The notes beneath the pieces were generated by a model. The model was given only the letters and a program-made list of their open reading frames with translations. It made no database searches and was not told the DNA's origin. Shown here piece by piece: positions 26,135 through 35,191 of a DNA stretch of 64,000 nt (within the stretch, counting starts at the first letter, position 1; the number at the start of each line of letters is the position of its first letter). The stretch comes from Mycolicibacterium arenosum (GTDB lineage Bacteria; Actinomycetota; Actinomycetes; Mycobacteriales; Mycobacteriaceae), in assembly GCF_024320865.1 (NCBI RefSeq), contig NZ_JANDBD010000010.1, positions 229,973 to 293,972 of the forward strand, written 5' to 3'. The position numbers and the translations under genes are program-made.

Positions 26135-28474
26135 TCAGTTGTTGCCGAATCCGGCGTCGCGTAGCGCCTGCGCCAGCGATCCGGACGGCGCAGTCGACGA
26201 CTTGTCGCCAGACCGATTGCGCTGGTTGTCGTTTCGGCGCTCCTGGCGGGCCGGCTTGCGCTGCGGACCTGCGCCACGGCCGCGCTCCGGGGTGTCCTTG
26301 AGGCGCAGGGTCAGCCCGATCCGCTGCCGATCGACGTCGACCTCGAGCACCTTCACTTTCACCACCTGCCCGGACTTGACCACCTCGTGCGGGTCCGAGA
26401 CGTAGCGGTCCGACATCGCGGAGACGTGCACCAGTCCGTCCTGGTGCACACCGACGTCCACGAAGGCGCCGAACGCCGCCACGTTCGTCACCACGCCCTC
26501 GAGGATCATGCCGGGCTTCAGATCGCCGACCTTCTCGACTCCCGCGGCGAACGTCGCCGTAGAGAACGCCGGCCGCGGATCGCGTCCCGGCTTCTCCAAC
26601 TCGGCGATGATGTCGGTCACGGTGGGCACGCCGAACCGATCGTCGGCGAAGTCGGCGGGCCGGAGCGTGCGCAGCGAGCGCTCGTTGCCGATCAGTTCGG
26701 CCAGCGTGACGCCGGCCCGGTCCAGAATGCGCCGCACCACGGGATAGGCCTCCGGGTGAACACCCGACGCGTCGAGAGGATCGTCTCCGTCGTTGATCCG
26801 GAGAAAGCCGGCGCACTGCTCGAATGCCTTGGGCCCCAGACGCGGAACCTTGAGCAGTCCCTTGCGACTGGTGAACCGCCCGGCTGCCTCCCGATGCGCG
26901 ACGATCGACTCGGCCAGTGCTTCGGTGACACCGGACACCCTGGCTAGCAGCGGCACGGATGCCGTGTTGAGGTCGACTCCGACCGCGTTCACCGCATCCT
27001 CGACGACCGCATCCAGACTCCGTGCGAGCGTCCCCGGTGTCACGTCGTGCTGGTACTGCCCCACGCCGATCGACTTGGGCTCGATCTTCACGAGTTCGGC
27101 GAGCGGGTCCTGCAGGCGGCGCGCGATGGACACCGCTCCGCGCAGGGTCACGTCGAGGCCGGGCAGTTCGTGGGCGGCGTAGGCGGAGGCGGAGTACACC
27201 GATGCCCCCGCCTCGCTCACGATGGCCTTGGCTGGGACGTCGGCTCCCGCCGACCGGATGTCGGCGATGAGTTCGGTTGCCAGCGCGTCGGTTTCACGCG
27301 ACGCGGTGCCGTTTCCGATGGCGATCAGCTGGACGCCGTGGCGCGCCACCAGTGCCCCGAGGGTGGCCTTGGCGGCGTCCCACTGCCTCTGCGGCTGGTG
27401 CGGGAAGATGGCGCAGGTGTCGACGACCTTTCCGGTGCCGTCCACGACCGCCACCTTGACGCCGGTGCGGAACCCCGGGTCGAGGCCGAGTGTCGTGCGC
27501 GTACCGGCGGGCGCGGCCAGGAGCAGATCCTTGAGGTTCTTCGCGAACACGGCGACGGCGTCGGCTTCGGCACGTTGTTTGAGCCGGATGCGCGCGTCGA
27601 CGGAGGCCGTGATCATCAGTTTCGTCCGCCAGGCCAGGCGGACGGTGGTGGCCAACCACGGGGTGGCGGGGGCAGACGCCGCCAGGTTGACGCCGAGCGA
27701 CTGCGCGATCATCGCCTGGTAGCGGTCGTCGTCACCGCCGTCGAAGCTCAGCCCCAGCGCCTGCTCCTTCTCCCCGCGCAGCACGGCGAGGACCCGGTGC
27801 GACGGCATCTTCTCCAGCGGCTCCGCGAAGTCGAAGTAGTCGCGGAACTTCTGGGCCGCGGAGCTGGTCGCCGCGGCATCGGATGCGGGTCGGGTGCGCA
27901 GTGAACCGTCCGTCCAGAACGTCGCGCGAACCGCTCCGACGAGTTCGGCGTCCTCACCGACACGCTCGATCAGAATGTGGCGGGCGCCGTCGAGCGCGGC
28001 GGCGGTGTCGGCGACCTCCGCGCCGAGGTACTCCCCCGCGACCTGGTCGGGCACCGCCGTCGGGTCGGCGAGCAGCCTGTCGGCCAGCGGCTCGAGTCCG
28101 GCCTCCCTGGCGATCTGCGCCTTGGTCCGGCGCTTCGGCTTGAAGGGCAGGTAGATGTCCTCGACACGGGACTTGGTATCGGCGGCCAGCAGCGCCGCCC
28201 GCAGCTCGTCGGTGAGCTTGCCCTGCTCCTCGATCGAGGCCAGCACCGCGGACCGGCGATCGTCGAGCTCCCGGAGGTAGCCGAGGCGCTCCTCGAGGGT
28301 CCGAAGCTGCCCGTCGTCGAGGCTGCCGGTGACCTCTTTGCGGTAGCGAGCGATGAACGGCACCGTCGAGCCCTCGTCGAGCAGCTTCACCGTGGCGAAC
28401 ACCTGGGTTTCAGCGACACCGAGTTCCTCAGCGAGACGGGCGTTTACGGATGCGAGGGTGGGGCTTGCAGGCAC
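26135..28474 (-). CDS. tex: Tex-family transcription accessory protein
   Basis: A 779-residue RNA-binding protein. Its order is an N-terminal helical region (ARYRKEVTGSLDDGQLRTLEERL), a YqgF-like RNase H fold (TTLGLDPGFRTGVKVAVVDG), a helix-hairpin-helix part (LLARVSGVTEALAESIVAHR) and a C-terminal S1 domain (GMILEGVVTNVAAFGAFVDVGVHQDGLVH), with an Arg/Asn-rich tail. Tex proteins bind nucleic acid and influence transcription and RNA turnover. GTG at 28474. Confidence 0.95.
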   Translation of the reverse strand: MPASPTLASVNARLAEELGVAETQVFATVKLLDEGSTVPFIARYRKEVTGSLDDGQLRTLEERLGYLRELDDRRSAVLASIEEQGKLTDELRAALLAADTKSRVEDIYLPFKPKRRTKAQIAREAGLEPLADRLLADPTAVPDQVAGEYLGAEVADTAAALDGARHILIERVGEDAELVGAVRATFWTDGSLRTRPASDAAATSSAAQKFRDYFDFAEPLEKMPSHRVLAVLRGEKEQALGLSFDGGDDDRYQAMIAQSLGVNLAASAPATPWLATTVRLAWRTKLMITASVDARIRLKQRAEADAVAVFAKNLKDLLLAAPAGTRTTLGLDPGFRTGVKVAVVDGTGKVVDTCAIFPHQPQRQWDAAKATLGALVARHGVQLIAIGNGTASRETDALATELIADIRSAGADVPAKAIVSEAGASVYSASAYAAHELPGLDVTLRGAVSIARRLQDPLAELVKIEPKSIGVGQYQHDVTPGTLARSLDAVVEDAVNAVGVDLNTASVPLLARVSGVTEALAESIVAHREAAGRFTSRKGLLKVPRLGPKAFEQCAGFLRINDGDDPLDASGVHPEAYPVVRRILDRAGVTLAELIGNERSLRTLRPADFADDRFGVPTVTDIIAELEKPGRDPRPAFSTATFAAGVEKVGDLKPGMILEGVVTNVAAFGAFVDVGVHQDGLVHVSAMSDRYVSDPHEVVKSGQVVKVKVLEVDVDRQRIGLTLRLKDTPERGRGAGPQRKPARQERRNDNQRNRSGDKSSTAPSGSLAQALRDAGFGNN

Positions 28475-28532
28475 CGGACGACCCTACCCAACGACTCCGA
28501 CGCCGCGGCGAGCCAGTGCGTGGCGTGTCGGG

Positions 28533-28829
28533 TCACCCGGTGGTGAACGGATTGTGTTCGGCGATCAGTTTCTCCAGGCGCGCCTCGTCGATGCGCACCC
28601 GCACGGTCGCGGCCTCCTGCTGATCGCGGACGACCTTCGCGAGCGTGAACGTGCTCGCGACGAGGAAGAGCACGGTCATGCCGAGGAACAGTCGCTGCCA
28701 CGGATCGAGCGGCAGGTAGACGATTCCGGCGAGCGCGCCGATGAAGCTGACGCCGAACGAGATGGCCGCCTGGACCGCGAAAGCGGCGGTGGTCTTGGTC
28801 ATGTCGGCGATGGGGCTGGTTGCGTTCAT
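28533..28829 (-). CDS. YiaA/YiaB-like two-helix membrane protein
   Basis: A 98-residue inner-membrane protein with two helices (FAVQAAISFGVSFIGALAGI and LFLGMTVLFLVASTFTLAKVV) separated by YLPLDPWQR, the YiaAB domain pattern. The C-terminus (VRDQQEAATVRVRIDEARLEKL) is a charged helix facing the cytosol. Function unknown. Confidence 0.85.
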   Translation of the reverse strand: MNATSPIADMTKTTAAFAVQAAISFGVSFIGALAGIVYLPLDPWQRLFLGMTVLFLVASTFTLAKVVRDQQEAATVRVRIDEARLEKLIAEHNPFTTG

Positions 28830-28863
28830 ACTCAGAGCCTGGGGCCACCTCGGGTGAGTAGTT

Positions 28864-29754
28864 CTACTCCAGTTTCGGGTCGGCCGCCCTGGCCCGCACT
28901 GCGATCAGTCCTCCGCCGACGACCAACGCCATACCCGCGTACACGACGAGGGTCGGCGGGCGGTGCCAGACGAGCCAGTCGATCAGTGCGGTGAAGACGA
29001 TCACCGAGTAGATGAACGGACCCACCTTCTCCGCGGGGGCGTAACGGTAGGCCAGCACGATCAACGCCTGCGAGAACAGTTGCGCCAACCCCAGCGCGGC
29101 CAACCACATCCACGCTCCGGTGGGTAGCGGTCGCCAATCCACGATCGCGAACGGTACCGCCATGCACGTGGAGAGGAGGAAATAGTAGAACAGCACCCTC
29201 GCCATCGGTTCGGTGGCCCCGAGCCAGCGAACCGACGTCATGGCGATCGCCAGGAACAGGGCCCCGGCGAGCGCGGACAACTCCCCGGCGCTGAAACTCG
29301 CCGCCCTGGGCTGCAGCACCAACATCACCCCGACGAAGCCGAGGCCCGCGCCCACCCAGGTCAGCGGTGACACCCGCTGCCGTGACACCGTCCACGCGAT
29401 GAGAGGCATCCACAGCGGAGCGCTGTAGGTCAGCAGGGTCGCGTTGGCCAGCGGTACGCGCGCAATGGCGAAGAACAGGGCGTACCAGCAGGCGGTTCCG
29501 GCGGCGGCACGCAGCAGGTGCAGACCGATTCGGTCGGTTCGCACGAACGTCCAGCCACCGCGGGCCGCAATCGGGATCACGAACAACAACCCGACGACGT
29601 TCTGGCACAGCAGGAGCGCGCCGGTCGACGCGTACTGGCCGGACACCTTGGCGAGGGCACCAACCAGAGCGACGCAGAAGAACGCCGCACTGGTCAAACC
29701 CGCTCCGAGGATGAGGTTCTCGGGCCGATGACCCGTCGTCGTCGGGGTCGTCAC
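28864..29754 (-). CDS. EamA/DMT-family transporter
   Basis: A 296-residue protein with ten predicted helices in two EamA repeats, such as RVPLANATLLTYSAPLWMPL in the first and a similar segment near residue 200. DMT proteins export metabolites and amino acids; the substrate is unknown. Its GTG start overlaps the TctC gene stop by 4 bp, so it is coupled to that gene. Confidence 0.88.
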   Translation of the reverse strand: MTTPTTTGHRPENLILGAGLTSAAFFCVALVGALAKVSGQYASTGALLLCQNVVGLLFVIPIAARGGWTFVRTDRIGLHLLRAAAGTACWYALFFAIARVPLANATLLTYSAPLWMPLIAWTVSRQRVSPLTWVGAGLGFVGVMLVLQPRAASFSAGELSALAGALFLAIAMTSVRWLGATEPMARVLFYYFLLSTCMAVPFAIVDWRPLPTGAWMWLAALGLAQLFSQALIVLAYRYAPAEKVGPFIYSVIVFTALIDWLVWHRPPTLVVYAGMALVVGGGLIAVRARAADPKLE

Positions 29755-30719
29755 CGAGCTCGGAGCGCAGCCTCGACGTCCGCCCTGGTCTCGGCGAGGA
29801 ACGTCTGGAACTCGTCGCCGACCATGAAGGTGGTCGTGAAGCGGCTGCGATCGGCGATCTGCTTCCAGGTCGGCGACTCGACCATCTTCGCGAGCGCCTG
29901 CTGCCAGTAGTCCACGGCGTAGGAGGGCATGCCGGGAGGTCCGTACAGTCCTCGCCAGTTCGACAGGGTCACGTCGAGTCCCTGCTCTCGCGCCGTGGGC
30001 GCGGCGAGGCCCGGCAGCGGGTTCTCGGCCAGCACCCCGAGGGCCCTCAGCTCCCCGGACGTCACCCGGTCGACGAACTCGCTGACGCCGCCGATGGCGA
30101 CATCGACGGCACCGTCGGCCAGCGCGGCGATCTGCTCGCCGCCCCCTTCGCGATTGACGTAGTGAACCGATGCGGGGTCACCGCCGGCCTGCGAGACCAG
30201 CAGGTCGAACGGAGCCTCGTCGTCATGGGCCGCTCCGACGGCGACGCCGACCGGGTCGGCTGTGATCGCCGCCATGAGGTCGTTGAGGTTCGCGAACGGT
30301 GAATCGGGTCGGGTCACGACGACGAAGTACTCGGTCATCAGCCGCGCGATCATCGTGACGTCGGCGAAGCCGTACGGGGAGTTGCCGCTGAGCTCGTTGG
30401 TCATCATCGCCAGCGACGTCACCGACACCTGATCGTCGGCACCCCGGTGCTGCTCGATCATCGTGGCCAGGAAGTCCGCCCCGCTCCCTCCGGGCCGATT
30501 CTGCACCGGCAGAGGCACGTTCACGATGTGCTCCGACTGCAGGGCCTCCACCACCGAGCGGATGGTGAGGTCGAATCCGCTACCCGGTCCGGCGCCCGCC
30601 GTCATCGTCACGGGGCCGACCGGGTAGGGCGCGGCACGCGCGGTCGACGCGACGGCTTGGCCTGCCGACACGAGGAGCGAGGCGGCCAGTAGGGCGCGCA
30701 GGATTGTCTTGATGGTCAC
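29751..30719 (-). CDS. TctC/Bug-family solute-binding protein
   Basis: A 322-residue exported binding protein. The signal peptide ILRALLAASLLVSAGQAVAS is followed by the Bug fold (VTMTAGAGPGSGFDLTIRSV, NRPGGSGADFLATMI). Such proteins normally deliver carboxylates to TctAB permeases. No tctA or tctB is here; the partner downstream is an EamA transporter instead. GTG at 30719 or 30725. It lies 2 bp upstream of the SDR stop (30722), so the three genes SDR, TctC and EamA form one transcription unit. Confidence 0.88.
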   Translation of the reverse strand: MTIKTILRALLAASLLVSAGQAVASTARAAPYPVGPVTMTAGAGPGSGFDLTIRSVVEALQSEHIVNVPLPVQNRPGGSGADFLATMIEQHRGADDQVSVTSLAMMTNELSGNSPYGFADVTMIARLMTEYFVVVTRPDSPFANLNDLMAAITADPVGVAVGAAHDDEAPFDLLVSQAGGDPASVHYVNREGGGEQIAALADGAVDVAIGGVSEFVDRVTSGELRALGVLAENPLPGLAAPTAREQGLDVTLSNWRGLYGPPGMPSYAVDYWQQALAKMVESPTWKQIADRSRFTTTFMVGDEFQTFLAETRADVEAALRAR

Positions 30720-30721
30720 GG

Positions 30722-31606
30722 TCACGCGCTTTCCGATCGGGTCCGCGGGTGAGGCGGAGCGGTCCTGGCGTTCAGTCGATCGGTTTCGCGCGCCAGGATG
30801 GTGTTGAGCAGCCGGGGCGCGACGACGTCGACGGCGCGCAGCGCGAGAGCCTTGCGCGGCGCGATGCGGATGGGTCTGGTCCTGCACGCGGTCACCATCC
30901 AGTCGGCCGCCTCGTCGGCGCTGAGCGCGGCGACGCCCTGATACGCGCGGGTGGGGGCGATCATCGGCGTCGCCACCAGTGGGTAGTAGATGGTCGTCGA
31001 GTGGACGCCGAGGCCACCCCACTCGGTGTCGATGACCCGGCTCACCGCGCTCAACGCCGCCTTGGATGCGTTGTAGGCGGCGAACATCGGGGAGGACTCC
31101 GGGAGCACGCGCCACGTGGCGATGTTGATCACGTGCCCGTCGCCGCGCGAGATCATGCCGGGCGCGAGACCACGGATGAGCCTCAGCGGCGCGTAATAGT
31201 TCAGCGCCATGACGCGCTCGACGTCGTGCCAGCGGTCCAGGGATTCGGCCAGTGGCCGACGGATCGACCGCGCCGCGTTGTTGATCAGGATGTCGACGCG
31301 GCCGACCTCGTCGACGACTCGGTCCACCTCGTCGAGGCTGGACAGGTCAGCCGGTACGGATACGGCGTGACCGCCTGCGGACGTGATCCGGCCGACGAGC
31401 TCGACTAGCAGACTCTCGCGTCTCGCGACCGCGATGACCGTCGCCCCCGCGCCCGCGAGCTTGAGTGCAGCAACCGCCCCGATTCCCGACGACGCGCCGG
31501 TGAGCAGAATCCGTCGGCCGCGGAGGTCGACCTTCGCGCCCGCTCGCCAACGCGGGAGTGGGCGCATTCCGGCCAGCCTGAGTGCCGTCCTTGCGTTCGG
31601 AATCAC
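30722..31606 (-). CDS. SDR-family protein with altered catalytic serine
   Basis: A 294-residue short-chain dehydrogenase-like protein. The cofactor motif TGASSGIG and the NNAARS motif are intact and YNASK supplies Tyr/Lys. Thirteen residues before the Tyr, where the catalytic Ser usually lies, there is Trp (NIATWR). The segment VATPMIAPTRAY is shared with mycobacterial SDRs of the Rv1543/AcrA1 type, which act on lipid aldehydes. GTG 31606 is preferred (AGGGG upstream); the frame is open to 31654. It heads the unit with TctC and EamA. Confidence 0.85.
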   Translation of the reverse strand: MIPNARTALRLAGMRPLPRWRAGAKVDLRGRRILLTGASSGIGAVAALKLAGAGATVIAVARRESLLVELVGRITSAGGHAVSVPADLSSLDEVDRVVDEVGRVDILINNAARSIRRPLAESLDRWHDVERVMALNYYAPLRLIRGLAPGMISRGDGHVINIATWRVLPESSPMFAAYNASKAALSAVSRVIDTEWGGLGVHSTTIYYPLVATPMIAPTRAYQGVAALSADEAADWMVTACRTRPIRIAPRKALALRAVDVVAPRLLNTILARETDRLNARTAPPHPRTRSESA

Positions 31607-31709
31607 AGCGGTCGCCCCTGTCAGGTCGGCACAGCGGTCGCTGCTCCTGCGCAACTCTAGGGTGCGGCAGCGGTGGATGCAGCAAATTGACGGGAAAGCA
31701 GCATGTGCT

Positions 31710-31715
31710 TACAGT
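31710..31715 (+). promoter_or_regulatory. -10 box (TACAGT), leaderless start of the DUF4239 gene
   Basis: TACAGT (TANNNT) ends 6 bp before the ATG at 31722. Confidence 0.45.
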
Positions 31716-31721
31716 CGGCCG

Positions 31722-32525
31722 ATGCCGAGCTGGATAGCGGGTGTCGTGGTCGTCCTCGTCGTGGCAGTGGCCGTCGCGGCGAAACTCGCGGCGCGTACCC
31801 GTGCCCCGGACCCCGGTTGGTTCATCGACAGCACCCGTGCGGCCGGTGCGCTCACCGTCATCGGCACCATGTTCGCGGTGCTGTTGGCGTTCACCATCTT
31901 CTTCGCTCTCCAGAGTTATCAGCGCGCCCGCGACGGGGCCAGCATGGAAGCCGTCGCGGTCACGGAGCTGCACAACGTCGCCGACGTCCTCGAGGGGCAC
32001 GGCGGCGATCGACTGCACGGCGGTCTCATCTGCTACGGGCGTGCCGTGGTCGCCGACGAGTGGCCCGCGATGGGTCGAGGTGAGGCGTCCCCGGTGGTCG
32101 TGCACTGGGTCGAGTCCATGGTTCGCGACTTCGCGGCCACGACGCCGACCGGCGCGTCCCAGGAGGCCGCCTACGGGCAGTGGTTCGATCAGCAGGCCGA
32201 GCGTCGGGACGGTCGCCGCGCTAGGCTCGCCGAGGCGACGCCGTCGGTTCCGGTGCCGCTGTGGATCGTGCTGGGCATCGGCGCGACGGCGATCCTCACG
32301 TACATGTGCGTGCAGGCCGATAAACGCGAATCCGCTGTTGTACAAGCCATCCCGATCGCCTTCGTCTCAGCGCTCGTCGGATCGGCTCTCGTCGTCATCG
32401 CGTTCCTGGATCACCCGTACGCCGACTGGTCGGGCGGCATTCAACCCGACGAGATGCGCGTGACGCTGCAGCTCATCGACGACGGCCACGCCGCACCCTG
32501 CAGTGAGCACGGCGATCCTCCGTAG
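31722..32525 (+). CDS. DUF4239 (bestrophin-like) membrane protein
   Basis: A 267-residue membrane protein. Two N-terminal helices (WIAGVVVVLVVAVAVAAKLA, IGTMFAVLLAFTIFFALQSY) and two C-terminal ones (VPLWIVLGIGATAILTYMCV, IAFVSALVGSALVVIAFLDHPY) flank a soluble helical middle. The GTMFAVLLAFTIFFALQSYQRAR segment is the DUF4239 signature. Function unknown. The ATG is just downstream of a -10 box. It is convergent with the LuxR-type regulator (17-bp gap). A second DUF4239 gene is at 41640. Confidence 0.85.
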   Translation: MPSWIAGVVVVLVVAVAVAAKLAARTRAPDPGWFIDSTRAAGALTVIGTMFAVLLAFTIFFALQSYQRARDGASMEAVAVTELHNVADVLEGHGGDRLHGGLICYGRAVVADEWPAMGRGEASPVVVHWVESMVRDFAATTPTGASQEAAYGQWFDQQAERRDGRRARLAEATPSVPVPLWIVLGIGATAILTYMCVQADKRESAVVQAIPIAFVSALVGSALVVIAFLDHPYADWSGGIQPDEMRVTLQLIDDGHAAPCSEHGDPP

Positions 32526-32542
32526 CCTGCGCGGCATCGGGA

Positions 32543-35065
32543 TCAGCGATCGATACTGCGCATCATCTCCGCGAGCCCGGACCGTCCGGCGACCCCTGCC
32601 TTGATGCTGGCGCGGTAGACGTGACTCTCGACGGTGCGCACCGACCGCGAAACCACCTCGGCTATCTGACGATTCGACAGACCCTGAGCGACCAGCATCG
32701 CGATTTCGCGTTCCCTGGTCGAGAAGGGCGGCGCGCACGCGGCCGCCGCGATCGCGGGGCTCGTCGCACCCCCACACGCCGACGCCAGCTGATGCGCGCG
32801 TGCCGCAGCGGTCGTCGCACTGTCAACCCGGCCGGCCCGCCGGTGGGCCGTTGCGGCCTGTCCGGCGGCATCCGCAGCGGCCAAGCGGTCGCCCATCAGC
32901 TCGAAATCCACTGACGCGCTGTCGAGCCCGGTGGCGTCGTCGATACTCAGGGCGGCTGCGTACCGCGCCGCGATCGCCACGCGCGGACCCTCCACGTGAA
33001 CGGCCAGCTCCGCCAACCGCTCCGCCGCATCGATGTCGTCGAACTGCACCGCGGTCTGCAGGCACCACACCTCACGCGCGAACTGATCGTGGCTGCGAGC
33101 GAAATCGGCGGCGAGTCGCGCCAGCCGACGTGCCTCCGTTAGTCGCACGCGTGCTGCCGCCAACCATGCTTCGGTGAGCGTTTCAAGCGACGTGACGTAG
33201 AGAGAGGTCGGATGTCGATGTGCACGTGCAACTTCCAGCGTCTGCTCGGCGGCGTCGGCATCCCCCGTGCGGGCCAGCGCCTGCGCGCGGAGCAGGCTGA
33301 ATCGGTGAAAGCTGTTGGCCAACTGGAATCCATCCGCCGCCTCGACGACAGTGGTCTCGTCAGGAAGATGGACCAGAGCCTCGTGTAGATCGCCAGCGGC
33401 CAGCGCCGCCATACCGAAGATCTCCGACGCCACCACTCCCGCAAGCGCCATCGGAGTGCGTTGGCTGGCAAGGTGGCGACCCGACACCTCCAACGCCTCG
33501 GCGACGTGTCCCCCGGCCGCCAAGGCGAACGTGTGAAACTCGGTTACGGGCAGGCGCATGTACACGCCCTCGTCGGTGGTGTCCAGTGCGCGGTACGCCT
33601 GCTCGGCCATCGCCACGGCCCGCTCGGGTTGCCCGAGTTCACCGGCGGCCATGCTCTGGACACCGAACGCCATCACCGCGCTGAACGGGTCGAGAGTATC
33701 GACGTCGATCTCGGCCATCTTGGCGAGGACCTCCGCCGGCCGTGCCGCCAAGGCAAGCTGACAGGCACGGAAGACCAACAGCTTTTGGCGGTGAACGCCG
33801 CGTGTGGAACTCAGTGCCTCGTCGATGACCTTCCAGGAGAGTTCCGGAGAACGCTTCGCCCACAACAGTTTCGACGCGCGCATGACGACGCCGTTAACGT
33901 CGGCGGACGGTGGCACCTGGATCGGATCGTCGACGTCCGTGGCGGCGGCTGCGGTGAACAGCCGCTCCGCCGACGTGAAATCGAGCAGTGAACTTGCCGC
34001 CCTGCCCGCGGCCACCAGCACATCCGGGTCGGGGGGCGAGTCGGACTCCAACCACAGCAGTCCCCGCTTGACGGTGTCAGCCGCCCTGCCGCCGTCGTTC
34101 ATGGCGATCGCCACCTGGCCGCGAAGTCGCCGTAGTTTCGCACTGCCACAACGAGTCCGGCGGAGCTCGGCGTACATCGCGTGCCCGACGACCACGTGGT
34201 CACCGGAGATGCGGATCAATCCGCGCTGCTCGGCTTCCTCGATGGCGTCTTGACGCACCAGGGATCGCAGACAGGGCCAGTCGACGGGTTCGGCGACGGC
34301 GACGACGTCCACGACGTCGTTCACGGCGTCGGCAACGGCGCCGATCTGTGCGTCGACGAGTTCGGCGAGTGGCCCCGAAATCGAGGTGTCTCCGACCCGG
34401 CGAAGTCGACCGCTGTCGACGAGCAGTCGTCCCGCCTGAGATTCCTGGTGCACCAACTGTCGGAGGAACAGCACATTTCCGCGGGTGAGGCGCCAGAGTT
34501 CGTCACCGCACCGGCCATCGGGTGGCGACCCGAACACCCTCGTCACCAGGTCGTCCGACTGCTCGCGTGTCAACGGGTCCACGTCGTATCGCCGCACGGA
34601 ACCGTTCTTCCACAGAGCCGTTACCGCGGCCGGCGCCGACTCACCCGCTCGCACGGTGATCACCACCTTCGCCGCACCCGAGTGAGCCAGCAGATGCAGC
34701 ACCAGCGCGGACAGCTCGTCGAGCAGGTGGGCGTCGTCGACGAACACCAGGAGCCGCTCAGGGCGCGCACCGGCGATCAGGGCGTCGACGATTCGTCGCG
34801 TGACGGCCGACGGTGCGCCACCGCTGTCGTCGGTCCACCGTGCGAACGCGCCGAATGGAATCGCCTGACTCGTGGTGGTCGCCGCCGAGCTGCGCACGGT
34901 CCACCCGGTCTCGGCCGCACCCCGCACGACCGCACGCGCCATCCGGGATGTGCCCACCCCCGGTGGGCCTGCCACGGCCACTCCGCGCACCCCGTCGGCG
35001 CCCAGGAGGCGGGTGACCTCGCCGAGCTGCTGGTCTCGGCCGATCATCGGCCAGTGGTCGGACAC
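32543..35065 (-). CDS. Large LuxR-family (LAL-type) ATPase regulator
   Basis: An 840-residue transcription regulator. The N-terminal AAA/STAND ATPase has Walker A-like AGPPGVGTSRM, where the usual Lys is Thr, and a Walker B-like LLVFVDDAHLL. The middle is TPR-like helical repeats. The C-terminus carries a LuxR HTH (FSTREREIAMLVAQGLSNRQ, IAEVVSRSVRTVESHVYRAS). Such regulators respond to small-molecule inducers. The missing Lys suggests weak or no ATP hydrolysis. GTG 35065; ATG 35047 is an alternative. Its direct target is not evident; divergent from the sulfotransferase gene. Confidence 0.92.
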   Translation of the reverse strand: MSDHWPMIGRDQQLGEVTRLLGADGVRGVAVAGPPGVGTSRMARAVVRGAAETGWTVRSSAATTTSQAIPFGAFARWTDDSGGAPSAVTRRIVDALIAGARPERLLVFVDDAHLLDELSALVLHLLAHSGAAKVVITVRAGESAPAAVTALWKNGSVRRYDVDPLTREQSDDLVTRVFGSPPDGRCGDELWRLTRGNVLFLRQLVHQESQAGRLLVDSGRLRRVGDTSISGPLAELVDAQIGAVADAVNDVVDVVAVAEPVDWPCLRSLVRQDAIEEAEQRGLIRISGDHVVVGHAMYAELRRTRCGSAKLRRLRGQVAIAMNDGGRAADTVKRGLLWLESDSPPDPDVLVAAGRAASSLLDFTSAERLFTAAAATDVDDPIQVPPSADVNGVVMRASKLLWAKRSPELSWKVIDEALSSTRGVHRQKLLVFRACQLALAARPAEVLAKMAEIDVDTLDPFSAVMAFGVQSMAAGELGQPERAVAMAEQAYRALDTTDEGVYMRLPVTEFHTFALAAGGHVAEALEVSGRHLASQRTPMALAGVVASEIFGMAALAAGDLHEALVHLPDETTVVEAADGFQLANSFHRFSLLRAQALARTGDADAAEQTLEVARAHRHPTSLYVTSLETLTEAWLAAARVRLTEARRLARLAADFARSHDQFAREVWCLQTAVQFDDIDAAERLAELAVHVEGPRVAIAARYAAALSIDDATGLDSASVDFELMGDRLAAADAAGQAATAHRRAGRVDSATTAAARAHQLASACGGATSPAIAAAACAPPFSTREREIAMLVAQGLSNRQIAEVVSRSVRTVESHVYRASIKAGVAGRSGLAEMMRSIDR

Positions 35066-35191
35066 CAGCGAACATTAGCCGACGACTGGGACCACGCCAC
35101 TGTTATTCCGCACACGGCACCGGAAGCCATTGGCGCACTTGGCACTTTAGCCGTGAGGCGATCAGCTAGTCTGGCGACAACACCCGACTCG

